From contig JAUJPG010000003.1 of assembly GCA_030447245.1 (NCBI GenBank), positions 1 through 64,000 of the forward strand: a DNA stretch of 64,000 bases, read 5' to 3'. Position 1 is the stretch's first letter, and every line of letters starts with the position of its first letter. Below are positions 10,183-18,897 of the stretch, piece after piece. The translations under genes were made by a program, and so were the position numbers. Under the pieces are notes generated by a model that did no database searches, had not been told where the DNA came from, and was given only the letters and a program-made list of their open reading frames with translations. This stretch comes from Chloroflexota bacterium. Lineage in GTDB: Bacteria; Chloroflexota; UBA6077; JACCZL01.

Positions 10183-10866
10183 ATGCTGAAGGTTGACGGG
10201 GTCACGGTCAAGATCGCCGGGTTCACGATCCTGCGCGGGCTGAATCTCGAGGTCGAGACCGGCAGCATCGTGGGGTTGATCGGGCGCAACGGAGCCGGCA
10301 AGACGACGACGCTGCGCAGCATCATGGGACTGATGGAGCTGGAGTCGGGCGACATCCAGCTGGAGGGCCGGAGTCTGAAAGGCCTGGCGCCACACCAGCG
10401 AGCGTCGGCCGGTATCGGCTACATGCCGGAGGATCGGCGGCTGATTCCGGCCTTGAGCGTCGAGCAGAACATCCTGATTCCGGCCTGGGCGCGGAACATC
10501 CCGCGGGCCGAGGAACGGCTTGCCTTGATCTACCGGCTGATGCCGGAGGTGAAGGCGCTGGCCCAACGGCCGAGCACCCAGTGCAGCGGCGGCCAGCAGA
10601 AGCTCGTCGCGCTGGCGCGCTGCTTCATGAGCGGGTCAAAGCTGCTGCTGCTGGACGAGCCGTTCGAGGGGGTGGCGCCGGCGCTGTCCCAACGGCTGGT
10701 CCAGGCGACCAAGGAGCTGGCGACCGCCGAGATGGGCATGTCGGTCCTGGTCTGCGAGTCCGAGTTCAAGTGGGCGCGGCTCCTGGCCCAGAAGACCTAC
10801 ATCATCGAGCGCGGCGAGACCCGCGACGAATCCGACGCCCCGGCCGCCGCCCACGCCGCGCACTGA
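10183..10866 (+). CDS. livF: ABC transporter ATPase LivF
   Basis: A 227-residue ATPase from ATG 10183 (MLKVDGVTV), 10 bp after livG. Walker A is GRNGAGKTTT, the signature CSGGQQKLVALARC, Walker B LLLLDEPFEGVAP; the region GIGYMPEDRRLIPALSVEQN is typical of LivF. It ends the operon; the next gene is on the other strand. Confidence 0.92.
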   Translation: MLKVDGVTVKIAGFTILRGLNLEVETGSIVGLIGRNGAGKTTTLRSIMGLMELESGDIQLEGRSLKGLAPHQRASAGIGYMPEDRRLIPALSVEQNILIPAWARNIPRAEERLALIYRLMPEVKALAQRPSTQCSGGQQKLVALARCFMSGSKLLLLDEPFEGVAPALSQRLVQATKELATAEMGMSVLVCESEFKWARLLAQKTYIIERGETRDESDAPAAAHAAH

Positions 10867-10909
10867 CGCCGCCATGCCCTGCATCTGCGGCGCGTGCTCG
10901 CGCGGGGGA

Positions 10910-11587
10910 TCACGGCGACCCGAGCAGGGCCGATGCCACGAGATGCCGCATACCCCGCTCAAGCGCTTGGCGGCGCGTGAACCCGATGTTAGGGTCGGGG
11001 AGATCAAGCCAGTCCTGGTACTCTGACGACCGGCGTCCAAGCGCGTTCCACTGCTCCCACAGCTCGATCTCGTCCCACGTCGCCCGGCCGGCCTGGTGGA
11101 GATCTTCGAGGTGGATGGCGACGCGCGTAAGGTAGATCGCAAGGCGCTGACGCAGGTATGCCCACCCACGCTCGGTCAGGCTCGCGACTCGGTTGACCTC
11201 GGTGAGGTACGACCGATCGACGTTCCCGATCGCGAGGAAGTCGGCTGCCCAAAGCATCCCATCGCCGAACAGGTCGGGGAGCGGGCAGGCACTGAATGGG
11301 CCGCGCCATTCATTCGAGATGCCAAGCTTGCTGCCCTCACGGACCAGCGCTACGGTCTGTACTCGGGCGAGGACGCCACGGGCATACATCTCGCATGGGT
11401 AGGTCAGCGCGAGCGCGGTCCGTCGCTCGATCCGCACCTTTGGCTCGGCGTCGAGACGGTCGCCGCCCTGACCTTTGATGTAGGGGACATCTCGAAAGAC
11501 ATCCCCTTGGAAAATCGGCCGGCGAGGCGTGAGCTGGCGGAAGAAGGCGTCGCGGTTGAGTGGCCAGTCGGCGCCTGGCTCCCTCAC
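10910..11587 (-). CDS. 225-aa partner of an AbrB-like regulator; possible toxin
   Basis: I do not recognise the family with certainty. It is a soluble protein that begins PIFQGDVFRDVPY, followed by a strand-rich region with ALTYPCEMY and a helical C-terminal half (WAYLRQRLAIYLTRVAIHLEDL). The pattern G-D-[VI]-F-x-D-[VI]-P followed by S/T-x-P-C resembles some PemK/MazF-like barrel proteins, but this is a weak resemblance. Its start is 3 bp behind the stop of the AbrB-like gene, so the two are translated from one message. The AbrB partner, tight spacing and operator-like sites suggest a toxin-antitoxin-like or autoregulated pair. Confidence 0.6.
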   Translation of the reverse strand: MREPGADWPLNRDAFFRQLTPRRPIFQGDVFRDVPYIKGQGGDRLDAEPKVRIERRTALALTYPCEMYARGVLARVQTVALVREGSKLGISNEWRGPFSACPLPDLFGDGMLWAADFLAIGNVDRSYLTEVNRVASLTERGWAYLRQRLAIYLTRVAIHLEDLHQAGRATWDEIELWEQWNALGRRSSEYQDWLDLPDPNIGFTRRQALERGMRHLVASALLGSP

Positions 11588-11589
11588 CG

Positions 11590-11892
11590 CTAGAAGTCCC
11601 AGTCGGTGAGCGCCCGGGGTATTGGGTCGGCTCCGACCGGCATGCCCGCCCCACGCGGAAGCTCGAGGCTCCGGTCGCCCTCATTGCCGACGAAGCGCCC
11701 CCTCGGCCGATCGCGGCCGACGCGTCGATAGAGCAGGTCGCCGTCGATCGCCTCCACCATGTACTCGTCGCCGAGCTCAATCTGCGCCACGGCGACGATT
11801 TCGGCCGGGACCGTCAGCGTGCGCGCATTCCCGTTTCGACTCACCCGTACGGGACCTCCGGCCACGGCCGGCTCCGGCTCAAGATTCGGCAT
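11590..11892 (-). CDS. AbrB/MazE-like DNA-binding protein
   Basis: A 100-residue protein from the ATG at 11892, preceded by GGGAGAG. The central swapped-hairpin pattern of AbrB/MazE domains is visible: VRVSRNGNARTLTVPAEIV, then ELGDEYMVEAIDGDLLYRR. The C-terminal tail (LELPRGAGMPV to LTDWDF) would contact the partner if this is an antitoxin. The longer open frame up to 12036 runs through the promoter and is not used. Confidence 0.8.
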   Translation of the reverse strand: MPNLEPEPAVAGGPVRVSRNGNARTLTVPAEIVAVAQIELGDEYMVEAIDGDLLYRRVGRDRPRGRFVGNEGDRSLELPRGAGMPVGADPIPRALTDWDF

Positions 11893-11903
11893 GACGCTCT
11901 CCC

Positions 11904-11949
11904 TTGTACGTACCAAAATTATTGTACGTACGCGCGAAGCGACGGTCAA
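11904..11949 (-). promoter_or_regulatory. Promoter with two GTACGTAC operator sites
   Basis: On the minus strand TTGACC (11949-11944), a 17-bp spacer and TACAAT (11926-11921) form a near-consensus sigma-70 promoter for the AbrB-like gene. The 10-mer TTGTACGTAC occurs twice as read on +, at 11904-11913 and 11922-11931, 18 bp apart; each contains the palindrome GTACGTAC. One copy overlaps the -10 box and the other lies just downstream, the usual layout for autorepression. Confidence 0.75.
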
Positions 11950-12060
11950 GCCGGTCGCGCGCGGCGACACCGGGCACACGTACCCACCTGAAAGGTGGCC
12001 GCGGTCACGGTCTGGCGGGGGCGTCCTATTTCGCACCGCAATCTGGCTAAGTCGCGTGTC

Positions 12061-12519
12061 CTAGCCCGCCTCGACGAGCGCAGCGAGTTTCTCGAGTGAC
12101 GACCGCCAGCCGACCTCGTTGTCGGCGGGCGGCAGGCCGGGCGGTAGCCCGTCGTGCACGGCAAGGACGTCGGTGCCGCCGTCTGCATCGGCGAGCGTGA
12201 TCGTGATCGTCATCTCGCCCCGCAGCGCGGGATCTGTCGTCTCGAACTCGACCACTTCCACAACCTGCTCGTTCGCCACGAGCTTCACGAAGTGGCCGTG
12301 GTACGTGTCGGTGTGCGCGGTCGTCTTGCCGGTCCCGGTCGGCGCGTCGTAGGTGAGCGAGATCCGGAACGAGCCGCCTTCGCGGGCGTCGAAGGTATGC
12401 ACGTGGCTGGTCATGCCGGTCGGCACCATCCATGTAGCGACCGCACGCTCGTCCAGAAGCGCGCGATAGACGATCGCGCGGGGCGCGTTCACGCGGCGAC
12501 TGACGCGGGTCGAGCTCAC
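12061..12519 (-). CDS. SRPBCC (AHSA1-type) domain protein
   Basis: A 152-residue START-like fold protein starting at GTG 12519. The pattern is typical of activator-of-Hsp90-homology proteins: VNAPRAIVYRALLDERAVATWM at the N-terminus, the mid-region GGSFRISLTY, ITITLAD, and a final helix GWRSSLEKLAALVE. Such proteins bind hydrophobic ligands; no specific role is evident. It is monocistronic. Confidence 0.85.
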   Translation of the reverse strand: MSSTRVSRRVNAPRAIVYRALLDERAVATWMVPTGMTSHVHTFDAREGGSFRISLTYDAPTGTGKTTAHTDTYHGHFVKLVANEQVVEVVEFETTDPALRGEMTITITLADADGGTDVLAVHDGLPPGLPPADNEVGWRSSLEKLAALVEAG

Positions 12520-12758
12520 GCCCGAACAGTAGCACGTGCAGCAAGACGAGCCACTCGCCGAAGGGGTGGCGGAATCGCCGAAGCGAAAGTGAGGGCTCGT
12601 TATCAGAAGGCGAAGGAGCCTTGATCAGCGCCTCACTCCTGGGAGACCCCCATGTCGGTCTTCGATCCCCCGGTCGAGGGGGCACCGAGGCCCTCGGGGG
12701 GCTACACTGAGGGTAGGCAATCGGCGCCGCGGAACCAGCACTCCTGAGGAGGGCGAGG

Positions 12759-13724
12759 ATGGACAGCTACCTGCCGCGCGGGGTGATCCCGGCGAATCTG
12801 CTTCCGTTCAACGCGGATCTCAGCATTGACAAGACAGCGTACCGAGGGCACCTGCGAGACCTGGCCGAGACCCGCGGGGTGACGGCGATCACAGCCAACG
12901 CCCACGCCTCGGAGACCGCCTCGCTGACCCAGGCCGAGCGGCGACGGACCCTCCAGATCGCCGTGGACGAGGTGGGCGACCGCGTGCCGATCATCGCCGG
13001 CGTCTACGCCGACGGGACGTTCGAGGCGGCCGACCAGGCCCGCGACGCGGCGGCGGATGGTGCCCGCGCTGTGCTGGTGTTCCCCGCCACGCCGTTCCTG
13101 GCGGGTGTCCAGCATCGGCCGGAGATGGTCTACGCGCACTTCGCGCGGATCGCGGACGCCTCCGGGCTGCCGCTCATTGCCTTCCAGTACCCGATCCACT
13201 CGGGCCTGGGGTACACGACCGAGATGCTGGTCCAATTGGCGGAGCGCGTGCCGAACGTCGTGGCGATCAAGGACTGGAGCCAGGACATCGTGGTCTGCGA
13301 GCGCAACCTGCGGGCGCTGCACGGGCTGGGGCGGCCGTTCTCGGTGCTGACCACGTACAGCCAGGCGCTCCTGCCGGCCCTAGTCCAGGGCGCCGATGGA
13401 CTCTTGTCTGGTCATGGCAGCGTCGTGGCCGCGCTCCACGTTGAGCTGTGGGAGGCCGTCCGGCGAGGCGACCTGCACGCGGCCCAGTCGGTGGCCGAGC
13501 GGTTGTTCGTCCTGACCGAGGTGTTCTACGCCGACCCATTCCTGGACATGCACAATCGGATGAAGGCGGCGCTGGTGCTGCTCGGACGACTGCCGGCGGC
13601 GCACGTCCGCCCGCCGCTGCTGCCGATCGAGCCGGACGAGAAGGCACGGATCCGAGCCGCGCTGGAGGAGGCCGGCCTGCTCGGGGCGGTCGAGCGCCAC
13701 CTCGTGGGCGCGGCGACACCGTAG
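12759..13724 (+). CDS. DapA-family (DHDPS/NAL superfamily) aldolase
   Basis: A 321-residue TIM-barrel class I aldolase or dehydratase. ATG 12759 follows GAGGAGGGCGAGG. Family features: an N-terminal PANLLPFNADLSID, a Tyr in IAFQYPIHSG at the position of the catalytic tyrosine, and the Schiff-base lysine in NVVAIKDWS. The usual G-T/S-T-G-E loop is replaced by ANAHASETASL, so it is not dihydrodipicolinate synthase proper and probably acts on another keto acid. It lies 9 bp upstream of an amidohydrolase gene, which suggests a joint catabolic role. Confidence 0.88.
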   Translation: MDSYLPRGVIPANLLPFNADLSIDKTAYRGHLRDLAETRGVTAITANAHASETASLTQAERRRTLQIAVDEVGDRVPIIAGVYADGTFEAADQARDAAADGARAVLVFPATPFLAGVQHRPEMVYAHFARIADASGLPLIAFQYPIHSGLGYTTEMLVQLAERVPNVVAIKDWSQDIVVCERNLRALHGLGRPFSVLTTYSQALLPALVQGADGLLSGHGSVVAALHVELWEAVRRGDLHAAQSVAERLFVLTEVFYADPFLDMHNRMKAALVLLGRLPAAHVRPPLLPIEPDEKARIRAALEEAGLLGAVERHLVGAATP

Positions 13725-13733
13725 GGCGGCTCG

Positions 13734-15253
13734 GTGCAGCATGACCCTGGGCGCGTGACGCAGCCGATCGACCTGTTGGTGCGCGGTGGGACGGTCTACA
13801 CACCGACCGGCCACGCCCGCGCGGACCTGGCGATCCACGACGAGAAGATCGTCGGGATCGGGCTGGCCGATCACCTACCCGCGGGGAGGCAGACGCTTGA
13901 CGCCAGCGGGCTGGCGATCCTGCCCGGCATCTGGCACACCCACTGCCACTTCCGAGAGCCGGGCCACACCGACAAGGAAGATTTCGCGAGCGGGACGCTG
14001 GCCGCGGCGGCTGGCGGCGTGACTTTTTGCCTGGACCAGGTCAACAACAGCCCGCACCCGACGAGCCTGGCCGCGTTCCAGGCCAAGCGCGAGCTAGTCG
14101 CCCCCAAAGCGCACGTCGACTTCGGGCTGTACGGCGGTGGACTCCACCCTGGGGAGATCGGGTCGATCGCCAGGGCTGGCGCGATGGCGATCAAGATCTT
14201 CAACACCCGACATCCGAAGGACGCCTACCCGTACATCCCCGAGCTGGGCGTTACTGACCACGGGCTGATGTACGAGATCTTCGAGGCGGCCGCCCAGGCT
14301 GGTGTCGTCGTCGCGGTTCACCACGACGACACCGACTGGACCAAGCGGATGGTCTTCCGCGAGTACATCGACACGGGCCGGGTGGACAACCAGGCCTACA
14401 TGGAAGCGTACGAGAAGGGGTACATGTACGGCCACGGGATGGTGGCCGGGCTGGCGGCCTCGCTGTACTACGCGCGGCTGGCCGGGGTGCGGCTGTATGT
14501 GCTCCACGTCGGGGTGATGCCGGTCGGCGCGTACGAGCTGCTGCGGCACGCCAAGCGAGAGCTGGGCCAGACGGTCTATGGCGAGATGGAGCTGACGGCA
14601 ATGCTGATGGACCGCGCCCAGGCCGAGAAGGTGGGGCCGTTCACCTACCTCTGGGCGCACAGCCCAGAGGCAGCCTGGCAGGCAGTGGCCGACGGCATCC
14701 CGGACGTCTTGCAGTTAGAGCACGCCCCACACACGCGCGCCGAGGTCGAGTCTGGCTGGCAGGACAACTTCTCGATCCCGCTGGGGATCGCGGCGTCCAG
14801 GAGTTCGTTCCGCTCGTGCTGACCCAGGTCAACGCGGACGGCTGCGGCTGGAAGACGTCGCACGGCTGTGCTCGGAGAGCCCGCCGGATCTTTGGCCAGT
14901 ATCCGCGCAAGGGCGCGATCCAGGTCGGCTCGGACGGCGACCTGACGATCGTCGACATGGACCGCCGCGCGACGTTGACCGCGGCCGACATGCGCTCCAA
15001 GACCGGCTTCACCTCCTGGGAGGGCGTTCAGGTCACCGCGATGCCGGTCTACACGGTCGTCCGCGGCCGCGTGGTGATGGACCACGGCACGCTTCTGGCC
15101 GAGCCCGGCTTCGGCCGCTTCACGCCAGGCCCCGGCGGCGAAAGGTTGACCGGCACGGCATACTCGCCGTCTCGATCAATGCAACTTCTCAGAGCGATCC
15201 GAGCAGAAGCGGGAGCTCATGGTCGGGTACATGACGGGAGATCGACAGGATGA
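13734..15253 (+). CDS. Dihydroorotase/hydantoinase-type amidohydrolase (frameshifted)
   Basis: A cyclic amidohydrolase of about 500 residues. Metal ligands: HTHCHFREPGHTD at the N-terminus, AIKIFNT with the lysine normally carboxylated, AVHHDD, and YVLHVG. The last motif, usually D-H-A-P-H, reads EHAPHT, with Glu for Asp. Frame 1 runs to 14822, but the continuation GVQEFVPLVLTQVNA, then FGQYPRKGAIQVGSDGDL and the C-terminal VVRGRVVMDHG lie in another frame. Missing G/C bases near 14793, 14848 and 14880 would restore one protein. It probably hydrolyses a cyclic amide upstream of the DapA-like enzyme. The start is GTG 13734 or GTG 13755. Confidence 0.8.
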
Positions 15254-16020
15254 ACGACGACGTGCTGAGCGCGGTGGATCGGGGACTGGCGACGCTGACG
15301 CTGAGCCCGGACAAGCTGAACGCGCTGCGGTTCGAGACGGTGGCCCAACTTACTCAGCGGCTGCGGGAGGCGGAGGCGGACCGCTCGGTGGGAGTGGTCG
15401 CGATCCGGCACTGGCAAGGCGTTCTCGGTGGGCGGCGACCTGGCGGCGCTTTCGGCATTGACGGCCGACGACATGCCGCGCTGGCACGCCGGCCTGAACG
15501 AGCTAGGACTGCTGATGCGGCGGTTGGGCAAGCCGATCGTCGCCGCGGTGAACGGCTACTGCATTGGCGGCGGCAACGAGCTGAACCTGTTCTGCGACCT
15601 GACGATCGCCTCAGACCAGGCGCGGTTTGGCCAGGCCGGCCCGCGGGTCGGCTCAGTCCCGGTCTGGGGGCGACCCAGCTCCTGCCGCGGCTGGTGGGCG
15701 ACAAGCGTGCGCGCGAGATCATCTTCCTGTGCCGCCAGTACACGGCGGCCGAGGCGCTCCAGATGGGCTGGATCAACGCCGTCGTCCCACACGAGGAGCT
15801 GCTCGCTGAGGTACGCCGCTGGGCCGACGAGATGCTTCAGATGAGCCCGGCCGCGCTGCGCGCCGCCAAGCAGGCCTGGGCCGACGACGATCAGCAGCTC
15901 GCCGCCTCGCTGGAGCGCGGCGGCCGCCTGCTGACCGAGCTCTGGAGCAGCGACGAGGGCAAGGAAGGCATGGCCGCGTTTGTCGCCAAGCGTCCGCCAG
16001 ACTTCGGCCGCTTCAGGTGA
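15250..16020 (+). CDS. Enoyl-CoA hydratase/isomerase family (two compensating frameshifts)
   Basis: A crotonase-fold protein. The first part (LATLTLSPDKLNALRFETV) and last part (from ATQLLPRLVGDKRAREIIF) are in one frame. The middle, with the oxyanion-hole region GKAFSVGGDLAALSALTADD and the helix IVAAVNGYCIGGGNELNLF, is in another. Two bases are missing near 15406 and one G in the run at about 15666-15670, together a multiple of three, so the outer frame is kept. Corrected, the gene is a normal enoyl-CoA hydratase-like protein of about 257 residues. It converges with the acyl-CoA synthetase gene, overlapping by 8 bp. Confidence 0.8.
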   Translation: MNDDVLSAVDRGLATLTLSPDKLNALRFETVAQLTQRLREAEADRSVGVVAIRHWQGVLGGRRPGGAFGIDGRRHAALARRPERARTADAAVGQADRRRGERLLHWRRQRAEPVLRPDDRLRPGAVWPGRPAGRLSPGLGATQLLPRLVGDKRAREIIFLCRQYTAAEALQMGWINAVVPHEELLAEVRRWADEMLQMSPAALRAAKQAWADDDQQLAASLERGGRLLTELWSSDEGKEGMAAFVAKRPPDFGRFR

Positions 16021-17659
16021 GGCGGCGCTTGAGGTCTTCGCGGAGCTGGAACTTCTGGACTTTGCCGGTCATGGTGCGGGGGAGAGCTTCGATGGGCTCG
16101 AGGCGCTCGGGAAGCTTCTGCTTGGCGATCTGGTGGGTGAGCAGGAAGTCAGTGAGGTCTGAGAGGGTGAGCGAGCCGGCGCCGGGTTTGGCGACGACGT
16201 AGGCGCAGGCGCGCTCGCCGAGGCGCTCGTCGGGCATCGCGACGAGGGCGACGTCCTGGATCGCGGGGTGGGTGTAGAGCAGGGCCTCGATCTCGGCGAC
16301 CGGGATGTTTTCGCCACCACGGATGATGATGTCCTTGGTGCGGCCGGCGATGCGCAGGAAGCCGTCAGGGTCGAAGTAGGCGCGGTCGCCGGTCTTGAGG
16401 AAGCCGTCTTCGGTGAACGACGTCTCGTTGAAGTCGGGACGCTTGTAGTAGCCGACGGACAGGGCGGGCCCGCGGATCTGGAGGTCGCCCTCCCCGTAGG
16501 GCGGGCAGGGGTTCCCCGCGTCATCGAGGACGCGCACCTCGGCCCAGGGGAGCGGGCGGCCGTCGCTCGTCTCGGCTTTCTGCTGAGGATCGGACGCGGC
16601 AAGCGCGGTCCCAAGGCCGTACTCGGTCATACCCCAGCCAGGATGGATCTTTCCGAGGCGGGCGGCGCCATCCCGGACGACGATCGGCGGGATCGGCGCG
16701 CCGGCGGTGATGAAGGCGCGGAGAGTCCGCGCCTTCTCGGGCGTGAGGTTCGGGGCGTAGGTCAGGTCGCGCAGGAAGGGGGTCGCGCCGGCGATGGTCG
16801 TCACCCCGTGGCGGGCGATCTGCTCGACGACGTGCTCGGGGTCCCAGACCGGCTGGAAGACCATCGTCCCGCCGAGCATCACGCTGATCAGCACCCCCCA
16901 CAGGAAGCCAGTCTGGTGGCCGACCGGCGAGACGACAAGGTTGACCTGCTCCGGCGCGAGCTGGAGGTGGTCAATCAGTCCCTGGCCAGTGGCGCGGAGG
17001 GTGTTGTGGGTGTGCATGACCCCCTTGGGCTCGCCGGTCGTCCCCGAGGTAAACGCCAGCTGGACGACGCTGTTCGCGTCGAGCGCAGACTCTAGATCGG
17101 ACGGGTTGGCCCTGTCGGTGCGGGTCAGGAAGTCGTCGTAGCTCAGGAGGCCGGCGCCACTCGTGTCCAGCGCGCCGACGACGACGACGTGGTCCAGGTG
17201 GGGCAGCTCCGGACGAAGCTCGGCCATCATCGCCACGTAATCGAAGCCGCGGAAGCTGGACGGGACGACCATCAGCTTGGTCGCGGTGCGGGTCAGGATA
17301 AAGCGCAGCTCGAACTGGCGGTAGATCGGGGTGATGCCGTTCAAGACTCCGCCGACGCGGCTGATGGCGAGCGCCAGGACGACGTACTCGTACCAGTTGG
17401 GGAGCTGGACCGAGACGACGTCGCCGCGGTCCACGCTGAGCGCGCGGAGGGCGCGGGCGGCCCGGCCAACCTCGTCGGCGAGCTGACCCCAGCTCAGGCG
17501 CGTCTCCTCGGGGCCGCCGCGCGCCGGACTGACGACGGCCAGATGGTTTGGCCGCGCGCGGGCATGATGGTCCAGGAAGTCGTGGAGCAGCGTCGTCCCC
17601 CAGGCGCCCTGGCCGGTGTAGCGGTGGACCATCTCGGGCGTCAGTCGCAAGCCTTCCAC
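16013..17659 (-). CDS. Acyl-CoA synthetase (AMP-dependent ligase)
   Basis: A 548-residue ANL-superfamily ligase that activates a carboxylic acid to its CoA thioester with ATP. GTG 17659 follows GAGGGGAAATCCC. The P-loop AFTSGTTGEPKG is near residues 202-213. Later come GWGMTEYG, KTGDRAYFDPDGF, the hinge region RTKDIIIRGGENIPVAEIE and the C-terminal catalytic lysine in PRTMTGKVQKF. It is the last gene of a minus-strand fatty-acid-type cluster and lies 18 bp behind the acyl-CoA dehydrogenase. Chain-length preference is not readable. Confidence 0.93.
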   Translation of the reverse strand: MEGLRLTPEMVHRYTGQGAWGTTLLHDFLDHHARARPNHLAVVSPARGGPEETRLSWGQLADEVGRAARALRALSVDRGDVVSVQLPNWYEYVVLALAISRVGGVLNGITPIYRQFELRFILTRTATKLMVVPSSFRGFDYVAMMAELRPELPHLDHVVVVGALDTSGAGLLSYDDFLTRTDRANPSDLESALDANSVVQLAFTSGTTGEPKGVMHTHNTLRATGQGLIDHLQLAPEQVNLVVSPVGHQTGFLWGVLISVMLGGTMVFQPVWDPEHVVEQIARHGVTTIAGATPFLRDLTYAPNLTPEKARTLRAFITAGAPIPPIVVRDGAARLGKIHPGWGMTEYGLGTALAASDPQQKAETSDGRPLPWAEVRVLDDAGNPCPPYGEGDLQIRGPALSVGYYKRPDFNETSFTEDGFLKTGDRAYFDPDGFLRIAGRTKDIIIRGGENIPVAEIEALLYTHPAIQDVALVAMPDERLGERACAYVVAKPGAGSLTLSDLTDFLLTHQIAKQKLPERLEPIEALPRTMTGKVQKFQLREDLKRRLT

Positions 17660-17677
17660 GGGATTTCCCCTCCCCTT

Positions 17678-18832
17678 CTACCGGCCGAGCAGGTCGCGGG
17701 CGATGAGGACGCGCTGGATCTGGTTGGTGCCCTCATAGATCTGGGTGACCTTGGCATCGCGCATCATCCGCTCGACCTGGGCTTCTTGCATGTAGCCATA
17801 GCCACCGAGCACCTGGACGGCGTCGGTCGTCACGCGCATCGCCAGGTCGGAGCACATCGTCTTGGCGACGCTCGCCTCCTTGCCGTGGGGGGAGCCGTCG
17901 GCGTCGACGGTCCTGGCAAGCGCGTACAGGTACGCGCGGGCGTGGGCGAGCCCGATGTACATGTCGGCGAGCAGGAGCTGGACGGCCTGGTGCTGGCCGA
18001 TCGGCCGGCCGAAGGCTCGGCGCTGGCCGGCGTAGTCGAGCGCGATGTCGAAGGCGCCCTGGGCGATGCCGAGCGCCTGGGCGGCGCACGACAGGCGCGA
18101 CTTGTTCAGGACGGCCATCGCGATGCGGAAGCCCGCGCCCTCTGGGCCGATCCGATTCTCGATCGGCACCCGCACGTCTTCCAGGACCAGCTCGGCGGTG
18201 TCGGAGCCGCGCATCCCCATCTTCTTCTCGATTTTGGCGACGCGAAAGCCGGGCATGCCCTTCTCGACGACGAACGCGGACAGGCTCTCGTGGCCGGCGC
18301 CGAGATTGGTCGCGGCGTAGACGGCCACGAGATCGGCGCGCGAGCCGTTGGTGATGTAGACCTTAGTGCCGTTCAGCGTGTAAGCGTCGCCAGCGCGAAC
18401 GGCGCGGGTGCCGAGTCCCGCGACGTCCGAGCCGGCGTCCGGCTCGGACAGACCGAGCGCGGCGATCTTCTCGCCGGCGGCGAGCTCCGGCAGCCAGCGC
18501 TGGCGCTGCTCGTCGCTGCCGGCCACGAGCAGGGTCAACGCGCCATTCGTCTGGGTCATGTAGATCAGCGAGGTCGTCCCACACGCGCGCGCCAGCTCCT
18601 CGACGGCCAGCAGGTAGCTCAGGGTCGACGCGCCGGCCCCGCCATACGCCTCCGGCAGGGCCAGGCCGAAGAAGCCGAGCTCGGCCAGCGCGGCAACATG
18701 GTCGTCCGGGAACTCAGCCCGCTCGTCGACCTCGACGGCGCGCGGGGCGATCTTGTCGCGCGCGAGCCGGCGGGCGGTATCGCGGATCAGCCGCTCCTCG
18801 TCCCCCACGAACTGGTCAGAGACCTCCATCAT
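17678..18832 (-). CDS. Acyl-CoA dehydrogenase
   Basis: A 384-residue FAD flavoprotein catalysing the alpha-beta oxidation of acyl-CoA. Family signatures are present: ALGLSEPDAGSDVAGL (signature 1), NGTKVYITNGS, and the C-terminal QVLGGYGYMQEAQVERMMRD (signature 2) with YEGTNQIQR after it. The catalytic base should be the Glu of YEGT. The start ATGATGGAG is at 18832. Within the same operon as the synthetase (downstream) and an SDR (upstream). Confidence 0.94.
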   Translation of the reverse strand: MMEVSDQFVGDEERLIRDTARRLARDKIAPRAVEVDERAEFPDDHVAALAELGFFGLALPEAYGGAGASTLSYLLAVEELARACGTTSLIYMTQTNGALTLLVAGSDEQRQRWLPELAAGEKIAALGLSEPDAGSDVAGLGTRAVRAGDAYTLNGTKVYITNGSRADLVAVYAATNLGAGHESLSAFVVEKGMPGFRVAKIEKKMGMRGSDTAELVLEDVRVPIENRIGPEGAGFRIAMAVLNKSRLSCAAQALGIAQGAFDIALDYAGQRRAFGRPIGQHQAVQLLLADMYIGLAHARAYLYALARTVDADGSPHGKEASVAKTMCSDLAMRVTTDAVQVLGGYGYMQEAQVERMMRDAKVTQIYEGTNQIQRVLIARDLLGR

Positions 18833-18897
18833 CTAGGTCGCTCGCCTTCCCCGGGCGGTCAACTCGGCGCCCAGGGCACGCCTCGCTCCAACGACCA

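Noticed and set aside
12520-12758. Riboswitch or leader upstream of the DapA-family gene
   Set aside because: No known aptamer motif or terminator could be recognised in the 240 bp.
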